Of a stretch of 64,000 bases of DNA, positions 8,401-17,322 are shown piece by piece; within the stretch, counting starts at the first letter, position 1; each line of letters starts with the position of its first letter. The position numbers were made by a program, and so were the translations under genes. A model generated the notes under the pieces. It had not been told where the DNA came from. It saw nothing but the letters and a program-made list of their open reading frames with translations, and did not search any database. The stretch is from Pararhodobacter sp. CCB-MM2 (GTDB taxonomy: Bacteria > Pseudomonadota > Alphaproteobacteria > Rhodobacterales > Rhodobacteraceae), in contig NZ_LRRR01000003.1 of NCBI RefSeq assembly GCF_001691415.1, forward strand, positions 124,001 to 188,000, in the 5' to 3' direction.

Positions 8401-9966
8401 CGTGCGGGCGACTTGCGCCTCGAACAGTCGGCTGATCGTCTGGTTGTCGAACGGCCGCGCGGTGGCGTTGAGGCGCGAGAGCACGGCTTCTTCCGGCGCG
8501 CCGACCAGCGGCAGGTCGGTGATCGGCGCCTGCACATCGGCCGCGGCCAGTTGGGCAAGGCGCGCGGCGAACAGATCGAGCGTCGCCTCATCGACCATCG
8601 CGCGGTCGGCGGAGAGGGTCAGGCCCTGCGCGCCTTCGATCAGGCACAAAGCCACGCCCTCGATGGCCTCGCCCTGCGACAGGCCGAGCGCCGGCATAGC
8701 GAGCGGCATCAGCGCGGGGTCGCGGCCAATCATGTCGCGCGCGTAGGATGGATGGGTCGCGGCGAAAGCGGTCAGCGCCTCGACCGAGGCCTCACGCGCG
8801 GTCAGTGTCTCGCCGGCGGGGGTCAGCGGCACAAAGGGCGCGATATAGGCGGGCGCGGCAGCATGGGCCGAGGCCGTCGCCGTGCCGCGATAGGCCCAGC
8901 TGCCGGGGACATAGGCCGACAGGATCGCCACAGCGCGCGCAGCGGTCAGGCCGGGGATCGCGCGTTCGGCCCGGCCGGTGCCGCTGCCCTTCGTGGCCAG
9001 TTCCGAGGCGGCATAGGCCCCGAGTTCCTTGCGCCAACGCCCCTCGCCCGAGGTCACGCGGGCCATCGCCTCGGTCAGGCTGGCCGGTGGGACAGGCAGC
9101 ACCTCGCCCGAGCTCACCACGTCCTTGACCGGCAGGCCGCCGAGGCAGGTCAGCGTCAGCTTCAGCGCCCCGTCGGCGCAGGCGACGACCGGCGCCTCGC
9201 CGCCGACCAGCACCGTGCCCAGAGCCCCCGAGCCCGGCGCGGCCTCGACCGCGGCAACGGCATAGACGCCCGAGGCGGTTTCGATCTTCGGCAGGGCCAG
9301 CGGGTTCCAATAGCCGCCGTGATCCAGCGCGCGGACCAGTCGCGTCAGTTCGGCCATCGGGCGGGTGAAATCGAGCCGCGCGGCCTTGGCCGGACGGTCA
9401 TCGCGCCGGTAAAGGCTGCGCTGCGCCAGATCCTGCGCCATTCCGGGCGCGTCGGATTCCAGCGCGGCAACAACGGCGGGGAAACTCTCGATCGCGGCGC
9501 CGTAGCAGCGGGCGTTCAGCGAAAAGGCGGTGTCATCGGGCTGGATATCGAACAGCGCCTGCTCCAGCACGCGCCCCTCGTCAATCCCGCCCTCGATCCG
9601 GTGCCAGGTCACGCCATGACGCGCCTCGCCATTCATCAGCGCCCAGAGCGGCGCGTTCAGACCGGCATAGCGCGGCAGGGGGCCGTCGTGGAAATTGACC
9701 GCGCCCTTGGCGGCGCGCGCCAGCAGCGAATCCGGGATGACCGAGAGATTGGCAATCGACAGCAGCCAGTCGAAGGGCTGGGTGATCCGGTCCTCAAGCC
9801 CCTTGCCCGGCGCGACAACGGGGATCGCGGCGGCATGGGCCCAAGCGATCACATCGGTATTGCGGCTGGCGACGGCGGTGATGCGGTGGCCGCGTCCCGT
9901 GAGGATCTTGGCGCATTCCACCAAGAGGGATTCGTTGCCAACCAGCACACTTGAAAACGAGGTCAT
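5443..9966 (-). CDS. NRPS module: formyltransferase, adenylation with inserted luciferase-like monooxygenase, peptidyl carrier
   Basis: A 1507-residue single-module synthetase. Residues 1-180 form a methionyl-tRNA-formyltransferase-like domain with N91, H93 (NFHDGPLPRY) and D129 in catalytic positions, followed by its C-terminal subdomain. Residues about 340-510 resemble only the tail of a condensation domain; no HHxxxDG is present. The adenylation domain begins near 520 with A3 YTSGSTGLPKG (658-668) and A4 FDIS (703-706). About residues 743-1095 are a luciferase-like (FMN/bacterial-luciferase fold) monooxygenase of the MupA/Atu3671 type. The adenylation domain then resumes with A5 NMYGPTETTIW, A7 YRTGDLVR, A8 and A10 NKKIDRKALP. 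A carrier domain with LGGHSL (about 1417) ends the protein. I chose the ATG at 9966, which follows an AGGAG site. The amino acid activated is unknown. The layout suggests a loading module that activates, formylates and oxidises an aminoacyl group. Confidence 0.93.
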   Translation of the reverse strand: MTSFSSVLVGNESLLVECAKILTGRGHRITAVASRNTDVIAWAHAAAIPVVAPGKGLEDRITQPFDWLLSIANLSVIPDSLLARAAKGAVNFHDGPLPRYAGLNAPLWALMNGEARHGVTWHRIEGGIDEGRVLEQALFDIQPDDTAFSLNARCYGAAIESFPAVVAALESDAPGMAQDLAQRSLYRRDDRPAKAARLDFTRPMAELTRLVRALDHGGYWNPLALPKIETASGVYAVAAVEAAPGSGALGTVLVGGEAPVVACADGALKLTLTCLGGLPVKDVVSSGEVLPVPPASLTEAMARVTSGEGRWRKELGAYAASELATKGSGTGRAERAIPGLTAARAVAILSAYVPGSWAYRGTATASAHAAAPAYIAPFVPLTPAGETLTAREASVEALTAFAATHPSYARDMIGRDPALMPLAMPALGLSQGEAIEGVALCLIEGAQGLTLSADRAMVDEATLDLFAARLAQLAAADVQAPITDLPLVGAPEEAVLSRLNATARPFDNQTISRLFEAQVARTPGAVALVFEGQTLTYAQLNAKANRVAHVLQGLGIRPDTPVALCARRSPDLLVGALGILKAGGAYVPMDPSYPADRLQHFLADSGAPVVVTQSGLIDSLPPHSAQMLVLDTDTRLASAAETNPEGGAAPENLAYLIYTSGSTGLPKGVMVEHRNVANFFAGMDDRIQHDPAGVWLAVTSLSFDISVLELFWTLARGFKLVLTSDEDRMMVSGGSMAISDQKIDFSLFYWGNDDGPGPKKYELLLEGAKFADTHGFRAVWTPERHFHAFGGPYPNPAVTGAAVAAVTRNIDVRSGSCVAPLHHPLRIAEEWAVIDNLTNGRVGLGMASGWHPVDFVLRPENSVPNNKAAMFDTIEKVRKLWRGEAVEFDHNGEKRSLQSLPRPVSAELPIWLTTAGNPETWREAGRIGANVLTHLLGQTVDEVAEKIEIYHEALRSVGRDPKDHTVTMMLHTYVARTREIARETARGPMKSYLLSAAALVKQYAWAFPAFKKPKGVNNPMDIDLGSLSQDEVDGILDYAFNRYFEDSGLFGTVEDCLRRVEQLKKIGVGEVGCLIDYGIPVPQVLEGLYPLAEVLRRTNAPSELEADDFSLAAQIQRHGVTHLQCTPSMARMLVGNDEARAALGRVKHVMVGGEALPGALASELSQITGNPVQNMYGPTETTIWSTTALSKGGEGVVGIGTPIANTSLHVLDEDQRPVPLGHEGELWIGGDGVTRGYWQRAELTAERFVVINGARLYRTGDLVRLRADGAVDFLGRADHQVKIRGYRIELGEIETQLDALPGVTQSVVMAREDVPGDVRLVGYVLGNADTAGLKSALAGVLPAHMVPSAIVRLDTFPLTPNKKIDRKALPAPQAVVRAAPVAAPVAANAGDTLARIAAIWTKVLGVTDVKPSDNFFQLGGHSLLAVQAHREIREALALPGLSITDVFRFPVLSALAAHIDAKMRPAGAAPAPAATPVPADEGEGAKGRLDAMSKRRAMRAERLSRLG

Positions 9967-9967
9967 T

Positions 9968-10912
9968 CTAACTCTCCTGGGTGTGGCGCGTTCCAAGACT
10001 GTGTTTCAGAAGATCGCGGGCAAAATGTGGCGGGGTATGCGGTTGCTTCCGCTGCAAAATGACGCGGAGGCCATAAAGCCCCAGCCCCGCCAGATGCGCC
10101 CCGGTGGCGGCCAGCGCATAAAGCCGGCCGTGGTTCTTCTCGAAATAATGGCGGCGCGACTGGAACCAGTAGTCCGGCACCCGGCGCCAGGCCTTCATCC
10201 CCGTGCTGACCGAGCCGATATGTACGACCCGGCTTTCGGTCACGTAATCGGCGGCATAGCCCGCGCGCGCGCCGCGCAGGAACAGGTCGGTTTCCTCGAA
10301 ATACAGAAAGAAGGTCTCATCAAACAGGCCGATGCGATCCAGCATCTCCTGCCGCATCAGCACGGCAGCGCCCGCCAGCCAGTCGACCCGCGCGGTGCGG
10401 GACGGCAGCGGCGGCGCGACGATGGCGTGCTTCAGCAGCTTCGAGACCGGGCCGGTCTTGGCCGAGCCCTCGAATTCGCTGGCAATCGAGGGGAAACGGA
10501 AGGCGGTGACATGGGGGATGTCGTCCTCGCCGCGGATGGCGCTGCCGGCGAAACCGACCTCGGGATGGCGGTTGAGGTGATTAACCAGCGCCCGGATTGC
10601 CTCGGGCTCCGGAAAGGCGTCCGAGTTCAGGATGAAGACGTAATCGGGCTTCGTCCCGTCCGGCAGCCCGGCGCGGATGCCGACATTGTTGCCCGCACCG
10701 AAGCCGCCATTGTGGCCGGACTGGATCACCCGCACGCGGGGCCAATCGGCGGCGGCCTCGGCCATGGCCTCGAAGCTGCCGTCCTGGCTGTCATTGTCGA
10801 CAATGGTGATCGCGCCGGGGATTCCCTCCATCGCCGTGATTGCCGATTGTGCGGCGCGCAGGGTCATCTCGGCGGTGCGCCAGTTGAGGATGACGGTGAG
10901 GACGGTTTTCAT
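9968..10912 (-). CDS. Family 2 glycosyltransferase (rhamnosyltransferase-like)
   Basis: A 314-residue GT-A fold enzyme. It begins VLTVILNWRTAEMTLRAAQS, with ITIVDNDSQDGS (nucleotide-sugar site), GFGAGNNVGI and NSDAFPEPEA (DxD-like metal site), and an acceptor-side motif DETFFLYFEETDLFLR, as in dTDP-rhamnosyltransferase-like members. A basic, partly hydrophobic C-terminus follows. It overlaps the PKS stop by 4 bases (ATGA) and ends 1 base before the NRPS start, so it is embedded in the biosynthetic operon and should transfer a sugar in that pathway. The donor is not readable from sequence. Confidence 0.88.
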   Translation of the reverse strand: MKTVLTVILNWRTAEMTLRAAQSAITAMEGIPGAITIVDNDSQDGSFEAMAEAAADWPRVRVIQSGHNGGFGAGNNVGIRAGLPDGTKPDYVFILNSDAFPEPEAIRALVNHLNRHPEVGFAGSAIRGEDDIPHVTAFRFPSIASEFEGSAKTGPVSKLLKHAIVAPPLPSRTARVDWLAGAAVLMRQEMLDRIGLFDETFFLYFEETDLFLRGARAGYAADYVTESRVVHIGSVSTGMKAWRRVPDYWFQSRRHYFEKNHGRLYALAATGAHLAGLGLYGLRVILQRKQPHTPPHFARDLLKHSLGTRHTQES

Positions 10913-13900
10913 GCCTCCACCTCCGCGATGAGGGTTTTCAGCTTGGCGGCCATCACGCGCACATTGGGCTCCAGCACCATGGAATCGTGGTCGCCCGGCA
11001 CTTCATGGACCGAGAGTTTGGGCATGAAGCGCGACCAGTCGTTGTCGTCGTAGACATATTCCTTCGCGCGGCTGACCCAACGGCCGCCAGTCACCTTCCA
11101 ATGCTTGTCCAGGGGCGGGCGGAACAGCGCGACCGGCGCGTCATAGGCCTCCAGCGCGACGAAGGGCAAAGCATCGCGGAAGGCGGATTCGATGGCGCGG
11201 TTGTGGAAACCGCTACCCGCTTCGGCCTCGGCCTCCTCGGCCATGCGCGCGACTTCGTCCTTCCAGCGCTTCCGGTCGGCCAACCATTCACCGAGATAGG
11301 CCGGACCCTTGCGCTTGAATTCCAAGAGCTTGATCGCGGCCTTGTCGGCGCGGCTGAGCCACGGGCGTTCCGGCAGCGGCGTGTCGAGCAGCGTCAGCAG
11401 CTGCACCTCCTCGCCCGCCGCGCGCAGCTGTTTCGCCATCTCCAATGCAGTCAGACCGCCGCCCGAGAAACCGCCCAGCAGATAGGGGCCGGTCGGCTGC
11501 ACCTGACGGACCTCGGCCAGATAATCCCGCGCGGCCTCGTCCAGCCGGCGATGCGGCTCGGCCCCGCCGAGGAGCCCGCGCGCCTGCAAGCCATAGAACG
11601 GGCGGTCCTTGCCCAGCAGCTGCGCAAGATGGCGCAGGTTCAAGACGTTGCCGAACATCCCGGCGACGAGGAAGAACGGCGTCTTCGGCCCGCCCTCTCC
11701 CTCATGCATCGGCACGAGGAATTCGTAGCGCTTCACGGGTGCGGCGACGGCGGGCGCATCGCCCGTCTCGCTGATCCCGGCAATCTCGGCGACGCGGGCG
11801 GCGATCTTTTCGACGGTGGGAGCCTCGAACAGGACCGAGATCGGGAAATCGACGGCCCAGGTCTTCTTTACCCGCGCAAACAGGCGCACGGCGATCAGCG
11901 AATGGCCTCCGAGGTCGAAGAAGCTGTCCTCGACGCCGACGCCTTGCACGCCCAGCAATTCCTCCCACATCGCCACCAGCATCCGCTCTACGTCATTGCG
12001 CGGCGCGACATAGTCGCTGTCGAGATTGGGACGCTCGAATTTCTGGCCCTCGGTGGCCTCGGTCTCCAAGGGCTGTGCGGCCTCGGCGATCAATTCCGGC
12101 AGCGTTAGAGACGAAATCACCACCTGAGCCCGGTCCGTCGCCAGTGCGCGCAGGAAGCCCTCGGCCCCCTCGGCGGCGGTCAGACCCTGCGCGAGGTTGC
12201 GCGCGAGACGCGCCTCGCCGGGGTTCAATGCACGGGTTTCGGCATTATCCTCGAACTCGACTTCCGAGGGCAGCAGGGGCGCGGGGGCGCCGAAGCCTGT
12301 GTGGAGCCGCTTGATGGTGAAGCGACGGATCTCGGCGCAGACCTTCCCATCCGGCGTGGCGAGGGTGATGTCGAAACTGGCGAAACCGGGCTCCGCCGGC
12401 GCGATGCGGACATGGCTGACGATGGCGGCCGGGAGGGCAAAATAGACCCCAACACTGCCATAATTGACCGGAATCCACAACGCGCGGCCCTGATAACCGG
12501 GGATCAGCTCCATCGCCCAGCCGGTCGCGAGATCCATCAGTGCGGGGTGCAGGACATAGCCCTGATCCAGATCGGCATGGAACGCCTGCGGCAGCGACAG
12601 CCGCGCGATCCCCTCGCCCGAGCCATAGGCCACGCGGTTCAACACGCGCCAGCGGGGGCCGAAGTTGAGATGGGTCTCCTGCCCGGTGGCGATGCCACTC
12701 GTATCCTCGCGCACGCCGGTTTGACAGCGCGCTTCGATCCCGGCCACGTCCAGCGCGGCGGGCGTGGGCAGCGCGCCCATGTTCACCTGCGCCTGCGCAT
12801 TCAGCGCCATGCCTTTGCGACCGCGCAGCGTCACCTCGGATCGCAGAGCGAAATCATACCCCGCGTCGTTGCGGGTCAGCGTGACCTGAACGCGGCGCGG
12901 CGCGTCGATCTCCAGCGCGCGGAAGAAAGTCAGATCGGCGATCTCGAAAGGCTCGACCTCGCCCTGACCGTGCAGGGATTGCGCGGCGATCTCCAACATG
13001 CCGGTGCCGGGCACCAAAGCGCGACCGTCCTTGGTGCGGTGCTCATCGAGCAACCACATGTCGGTCGAATATTCGGCCCGGAAGCGGCGGTTCATCGCGC
13101 CGTCAAAGCCGGCTGTGTCCAGCAGGGGTTGCGCGGCGGGGGTTTCCGGCATTGCGGGGCCGCTGCCGAGGCGCGTCGCCATGGCGTCGGCGGCCATGCC
13201 GACTTCGGCCCAGATGCCCCAGTCGATGGCGGTCACCTTGGTCTTGCCCGACCGCGCCTTGGCCCAGGCGTTGAGGTATTCGTTGGCGGCGACGTAATCG
13301 ACCTGCCCCGCCGGCGCGGTCAGCGTCGAGGTCGAGGAGAAGACGACGATCCGCTCCACCGCGCCATCCGGCAGCAGCGCGTCCAGTACGCGGGTGCCGT
13401 GGACCTTTGGGGCGAAGACGCTTTCCACGCTGCCGACAGATTTCGCGGCCAGAGGTGCGTCGTCGATGGCGCCGGCGGCGTGGATCACGCCGTGGATCTT
13501 GCCGAACCGGGCCTTGGCCGCCTCCAGCGCCGCGCGCATTTCGTCGATGTTGCAGACATCGGCGGGGACGACCATGACCTCGGCGCCGAGTGATTCCAGT
13601 CTCTCCACCTGCAGAATCCGGCGCAAAGCGGGGTGGCCGGTCTCCTTGGCGCGGGGCCAGTCGGCGCGCGGCGGCAGCTCGGTCCGGGCGATCAGCACGA
13701 TCTTCGCGCCCGAGCGTTGGATCAGCGCCTCGGCCACGGATTGACCGATCCCGCCGAAGCCGCCGGTGATGACCCAGGCCGCGCCCTGCGGCAGATCGGG
13801 CTGGGCGGTCAGCGGCTGCGGACGGAGTTTCTGCTCATAGCGTTTGCCGTTCCGCAGGGCGGCCGCGGTGTTCGCCGGCACCGCGAGGAGTTCTTCCAGC

Positions 13901-16900
13901 AGCGGCAGGGTCAGATCGCCCGCGCCTTTCTTGCGGCTGCGCGGCTCCAGATCCAGCGTCGAGACCGTGATGCCCGCCATCTCATGCGGCATGACGCGGG
14001 CGGGACCGGCGATCAGGGCCTTTTCCGGCCAGCGCAGGGCCTCGTCGCGGACCTGTGCCGCGCCCGCCGTCACCACGGTCATGTGGATCGGGCCAGCCAG
14101 CCCTTCCGAGGCGATGGCCTGACCGAGGAACAGCAGCGAATAGAAGCCCTGCTCAACATGCGCCTGAAACGCGCTGGAGCCGGGGCGGAAATGCTCCTCG
14201 CCCGAGGCGAGCCAGAAATGCGCGATCCGCGTGGGCACCGTGCCGCGATGCACGAGGTCCTGAATGAGCTGATCATACCCCTCGCGGCCCCGTTCGGTGG
14301 GCAGGGTATAGGCGCTGTCCCCGCGACGGCGGAAAGTGTCACCCGAGGCGACCTCGATCACCTTCTGCCCGGCGGCCTTCAGGTTGGCCACGACCGGGGC
14401 GGCGATGCCGTCCTGATCCGCGAAGATGAGCCAGGTCTCGGGGCTCGCCTGATCGAGTTCGGTCTCGACGTCGAAATCCAGCTCGGCCGAACGGGCGACG
14501 AAGGCGAGGCGGGTGCCCATGTCGGCGACGTCCTCGATCCTTGCGGGCAGCGCGGGTTGCGTCTCCGCCACGGGCTTGGCGGGGGCGATGAAATATTCGC
14601 GGCGGTCGAAGGCATAGGTCGGCAGCGGCAGCTTCACCCGGCGCGCTTCGCCCCAGATCTGCGACCAGTCGAATGTGCCGCCTAGCGCCCAGATCCGGCC
14701 CAGAAGACCCATGTGGTAGACGTCGTCGGCGATGTCTTCCTCAGGATGGCGCAGGACCGCGAGGACCTGCTGGCCGGGGACCGCGCCATGCATCCGGGTG
14801 AGGGACGAGAGGGCCTTGCCCGGGCCCACCTCGATCCAGATGCGATTGGGCTTTTCGGCAAGGTTAGAGACGCATTCGGCGAACATCACCGTGCCGCGCA
14901 GGTGCTGGGTCCAATAGTCGGGGCTGGTGGCCTCGGCATCCGTCAGCGGCTGGCCCGAGCGGTTCGAGATGATCGGCAGTCGGGGCGCCTGCAGCGGGAT
15001 CGAGGCGAGATAGGCGCGGAACTGGGCGAGGATCGGCTCCAACATCCGGCTATGCGCGGCGATGTCGATGGCGATGCGCTGGGTCTCGATCCCCTGCGCC
15101 GAAAGCTGTTGCGCCAGATCAAGCAGCCCGGCATCCGGGCCGCTGACGACGGTGAGCTCCGGCGCGTTGACCGAGGCGATGTCGAGATCGCCCAGATGCG
15201 GGGTCAGCGCCTCCAGCGACATCGGCACCGACAGCATCCCGCCGGCGGGGACCGTGTCGAACAGCCGGCCGCGCAGATGGACGAGGCCGATGCAATCCTC
15301 GAAGGACATGACGCCGGCCAGACAGGCGGCGGTGTTCTCGCCCATGGAATGACCGACCAAGGCGGACGGCTGCACGCCCCAGGCCATCAGCATCTGCGCC
15401 AGCGCGTATTCGGTGATCATGATCAGCGGCAGCTGGATCGAGGGCTTCTTCAGCGCCTCATCCGCGGCGGCTTCAGCACCGGGTTCGGGCAGCCAGAGCG
15501 CGCGGAGGTCGTAATCCAAGCGGGGCTCGAGGATCGCGAGACCCTTGTCCATCCATTCGGCGAAGACAGGCTCGGTCTCATAGAGGTCGCGGGCCATGCC
15601 GGCATATTGCGCGCCGCCGCCGGGGAACAGGAACACCACGTCCGGATTGTCGAGCGCGGTATGAGTGAAGACGCGGCGCGGGTTGTCGCTTTCCAGCAGC
15701 GCGGCGGCTTCCTCGGCGGTTTCGGCCACGACGACGCGGCGCTTGTCGAAGGCGCGGCGACCCTCGGTCAGGGTCCAGCTGATATCGGCCAGATCCAGAT
15801 CCGGGTTCGCGCGCAGATGGGCGGCGAGGGTCTTCGATTGGCCATCAAGCGCGGCTTTCGACCGGGCCGAGAGCGGGAACAGCTGGAACGGCCAGTCGCT
15901 TTCCTCGGACGCCGCGCGCTGGGGGGCTTCCTGCAGGATCGCGTGGGCATTGGTCCCGCCGACGCCGAGCGAGTTGATCCCGGCGCGGCGCGGATGGCCG
16001 CGGTTTTCCCACGGGGTCAGGGCGGCGTTGACGGCGAAGGGCGAGGTCTCGAAATCAATCGTCGGGTTCGGGGCCTCGAACCCCAGCGACGGCGGCATTT
16101 CCCGGTTGTGCAGGGACAAAGCCACCTTGATCAGCGAGGCGACCCCGGCGGCGGTATCGAGATGGCCGATGTTCGTCTTCACCGAGCCGATGCGGCAGAA
16201 CTGGTTGGCGTCGGTCGTCTCGCGGAAGGCCTGGGTCATCGCGGCGACCTCGATCGGGTCGCCCAGATAGGTGCCGGTGCCGTGGCATTCGATGTAATCG
16301 ACGGTCTCGGCCGGCACGTCGGCCAAGGCCTGCGCCTCGGCCACGCACCGCGCCTGCCCCTCGACCGAGGGGGCGAGATAGCCCGCCTTCTGCGCGCCGT
16401 CGTTGTTGATGGCCGAGCCCTTGAGCACCGCCCAGATATGATCGCCATCCGCGATGGCATCCGTCAGCCGCTTCAGCACCACGCAACCGGCGCCGGAGCC
16501 GAACACCGTCCCCTGCGCGCGATGGTCGAAGGCGTGGCATTCGCCGTCCGGGCTGAGGATCTCGTTTTCCTTGTAGAGATAGCCGTGGTGCTGCGGCAGC
16601 TCGATGGTCACGCCCCCGGCCAGCGCCATGTCGCATTCGCCCGACAAAAGCGCCTGCGCGGCGTAATGCACGGCGACCAGCGAGGTGGAGCAGGCGGTCT
16701 GCACGTTCACCGAAGGGCCGCGCAGGTCGAAGATATGGCTCACGCGGGTCGAGAGGAAATCCTTGTCGTTGCCGGTATGGCGCAGAAGGAAATGGCCGAC
16801 ATCGCGCACCAGATCCCGGTTCGAGCAGATATTGACCCAGTAATAGCTGCCCTGCCCGCAGCCGGCATAGACACCGATATTGCCTTTGACCTTCTCCGGC

Positions 16901-17232
16901 ACGGCGCCAGCGTTCTCCATCGCTTCCCACGCCACCTCCAGAAACTGGCGGTGCTGCGGGTCGAGGATCGCGGCCTCCTTGGGCGAAAAGCCGAAGAACT
17001 CGGCATCGAACTCGGCGAATTTCTCCAGGGGCGCGGCGAAGGGGACGTAATTCGGCAGGCGCATCACGGCGGGATCTTCGCCCGCGGCCAGAAGCTCGTC
17101 CTCGGACAGGCGCCGGATCGCGCGCAGGCCACCGCGCAGCATCTCCCAATAGGCCGAAATGGAGGGCGCACCCGGCAGATGGGCGGCCATGCCGACGATG
17201 GCGATGTCGGTTTCAGAGATCTCGGACGACAT
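10909..17232 (-). CDS. Type I polyketide synthase, KS-AT-KR-DH-ACP-TE
   Basis: A 2107-residue one-module synthase. KS has C181 (TACSTS), H317 (ECHGTGT) and H357 (KTNIGHLD). AT has GHSMGE with S629. A structural linker at about 900-1140 leads to KR (TGGFGGIG near 1156-1163, Y1313 in YVAANEYL). A hot-dog DH follows with H1398 (LDEHRTKDG...VPGTG) and D1567 (HPALMD). ACP has LGGHSL with S1778, and TE has GGFSGGG (S1923) and H2082. No enoyl reductase is visible, so the expected chain unit is alpha,beta-unsaturated. DH following KR is not the usual order. The extender-choice motif in AT reads IAAH and gives no clear prediction. The start has an AGGAA site. It is transcribed ahead of, and coupled to, the GT2 and NRPS genes. 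Confidence 0.94.
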   Translation of the reverse strand: MSSEISETDIAIVGMAAHLPGAPSISAYWEMLRGGLRAIRRLSEDELLAAGEDPAVMRLPNYVPFAAPLEKFAEFDAEFFGFSPKEAAILDPQHRQFLEVAWEAMENAGAVPEKVKGNIGVYAGCGQGSYYWVNICSNRDLVRDVGHFLLRHTGNDKDFLSTRVSHIFDLRGPSVNVQTACSTSLVAVHYAAQALLSGECDMALAGGVTIELPQHHGYLYKENEILSPDGECHAFDHRAQGTVFGSGAGCVVLKRLTDAIADGDHIWAVLKGSAINNDGAQKAGYLAPSVEGQARCVAEAQALADVPAETVDYIECHGTGTYLGDPIEVAAMTQAFRETTDANQFCRIGSVKTNIGHLDTAAGVASLIKVALSLHNREMPPSLGFEAPNPTIDFETSPFAVNAALTPWENRGHPRRAGINSLGVGGTNAHAILQEAPQRAASEESDWPFQLFPLSARSKAALDGQSKTLAAHLRANPDLDLADISWTLTEGRRAFDKRRVVVAETAEEAAALLESDNPRRVFTHTALDNPDVVFLFPGGGAQYAGMARDLYETEPVFAEWMDKGLAILEPRLDYDLRALWLPEPGAEAAADEALKKPSIQLPLIMITEYALAQMLMAWGVQPSALVGHSMGENTAACLAGVMSFEDCIGLVHLRGRLFDTVPAGGMLSVPMSLEALTPHLGDLDIASVNAPELTVVSGPDAGLLDLAQQLSAQGIETQRIAIDIAAHSRMLEPILAQFRAYLASIPLQAPRLPIISNRSGQPLTDAEATSPDYWTQHLRGTVMFAECVSNLAEKPNRIWIEVGPGKALSSLTRMHGAVPGQQVLAVLRHPEEDIADDVYHMGLLGRIWALGGTFDWSQIWGEARRVKLPLPTYAFDRREYFIAPAKPVAETQPALPARIEDVADMGTRLAFVARSAELDFDVETELDQASPETWLIFADQDGIAAPVVANLKAAGQKVIEVASGDTFRRRGDSAYTLPTERGREGYDQLIQDLVHRGTVPTRIAHFWLASGEEHFRPGSSAFQAHVEQGFYSLLFLGQAIASEGLAGPIHMTVVTAGAAQVRDEALRWPEKALIAGPARVMPHEMAGITVSTLDLEPRSRKKGAGDLTLPLLEELLAVPANTAAALRNGKRYEQKLRPQPLTAQPDLPQGAAWVITGGFGGIGQSVAEALIQRSGAKIVLIARTELPPRADWPRAKETGHPALRRILQVERLESLGAEVMVVPADVCNIDEMRAALEAAKARFGKIHGVIHAAGAIDDAPLAAKSVGSVESVFAPKVHGTRVLDALLPDGAVERIVVFSSTSTLTAPAGQVDYVAANEYLNAWAKARSGKTKVTAIDWGIWAEVGMAADAMATRLGSGPAMPETPAAQPLLDTAGFDGAMNRRFRAEYSTDMWLLDEHRTKDGRALVPGTGMLEIAAQSLHGQGEVEPFEIADLTFFRALEIDAPRRVQVTLTRNDAGYDFALRSEVTLRGRKGMALNAQAQVNMGALPTPAALDVAGIEARCQTGVREDTSGIATGQETHLNFGPRWRVLNRVAYGSGEGIARLSLPQAFHADLDQGYVLHPALMDLATGWAMELIPGYQGRALWIPVNYGSVGVYFALPAAIVSHVRIAPAEPGFASFDITLATPDGKVCAEIRRFTIKRLHTGFGAPAPLLPSEVEFEDNAETRALNPGEARLARNLAQGLTAAEGAEGFLRALATDRAQVVISSLTLPELIAEAAQPLETEATEGQKFERPNLDSDYVAPRNDVERMLVAMWEELLGVQGVGVEDSFFDLGGHSLIAVRLFARVKKTWAVDFPISVLFEAPTVEKIAARVAEIAGISETGDAPAVAAPVKRYEFLVPMHEGEGGPKTPFFLVAGMFGNVLNLRHLAQLLGKDRPFYGLQARGLLGGAEPHRRLDEAARDYLAEVRQVQPTGPYLLGGFSGGGLTALEMAKQLRAAGEEVQLLTLLDTPLPERPWLSRADKAAIKLLEFKRKGPAYLGEWLADRKRWKDEVARMAEEAEAEAGSGFHNRAIESAFRDALPFVALEAYDAPVALFRPPLDKHWKVTGGRWVSRAKEYVYDDNDWSRFMPKLSVHEVPGDHDSMVLEPNVRVMAAKLKTLIAEVEA

Positions 17233-17322
17233 GGGATTCCTACGAATTAACGAACTTTGCTTGAGACAATCGGCTCAGTTTGAGGCGAGAGTGGCGCGGT
17301 TGTCGGGCTGAAAGGGGGCGCG

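Noticed and set aside
5593..9954. Long open frames on the plus strand opposite the NRPS
   Set aside because: They are the antisense of a protein with clear motifs throughout; high GC content keeps such frames open. No known domain is seen.
11000..17250. Several long plus-strand frames opposite the PKS
   Set aside because: They have Arg/Gly/His-rich, low-information sequence and no domain, while the minus strand has all KS-AT-KR-DH-ACP-TE motifs.
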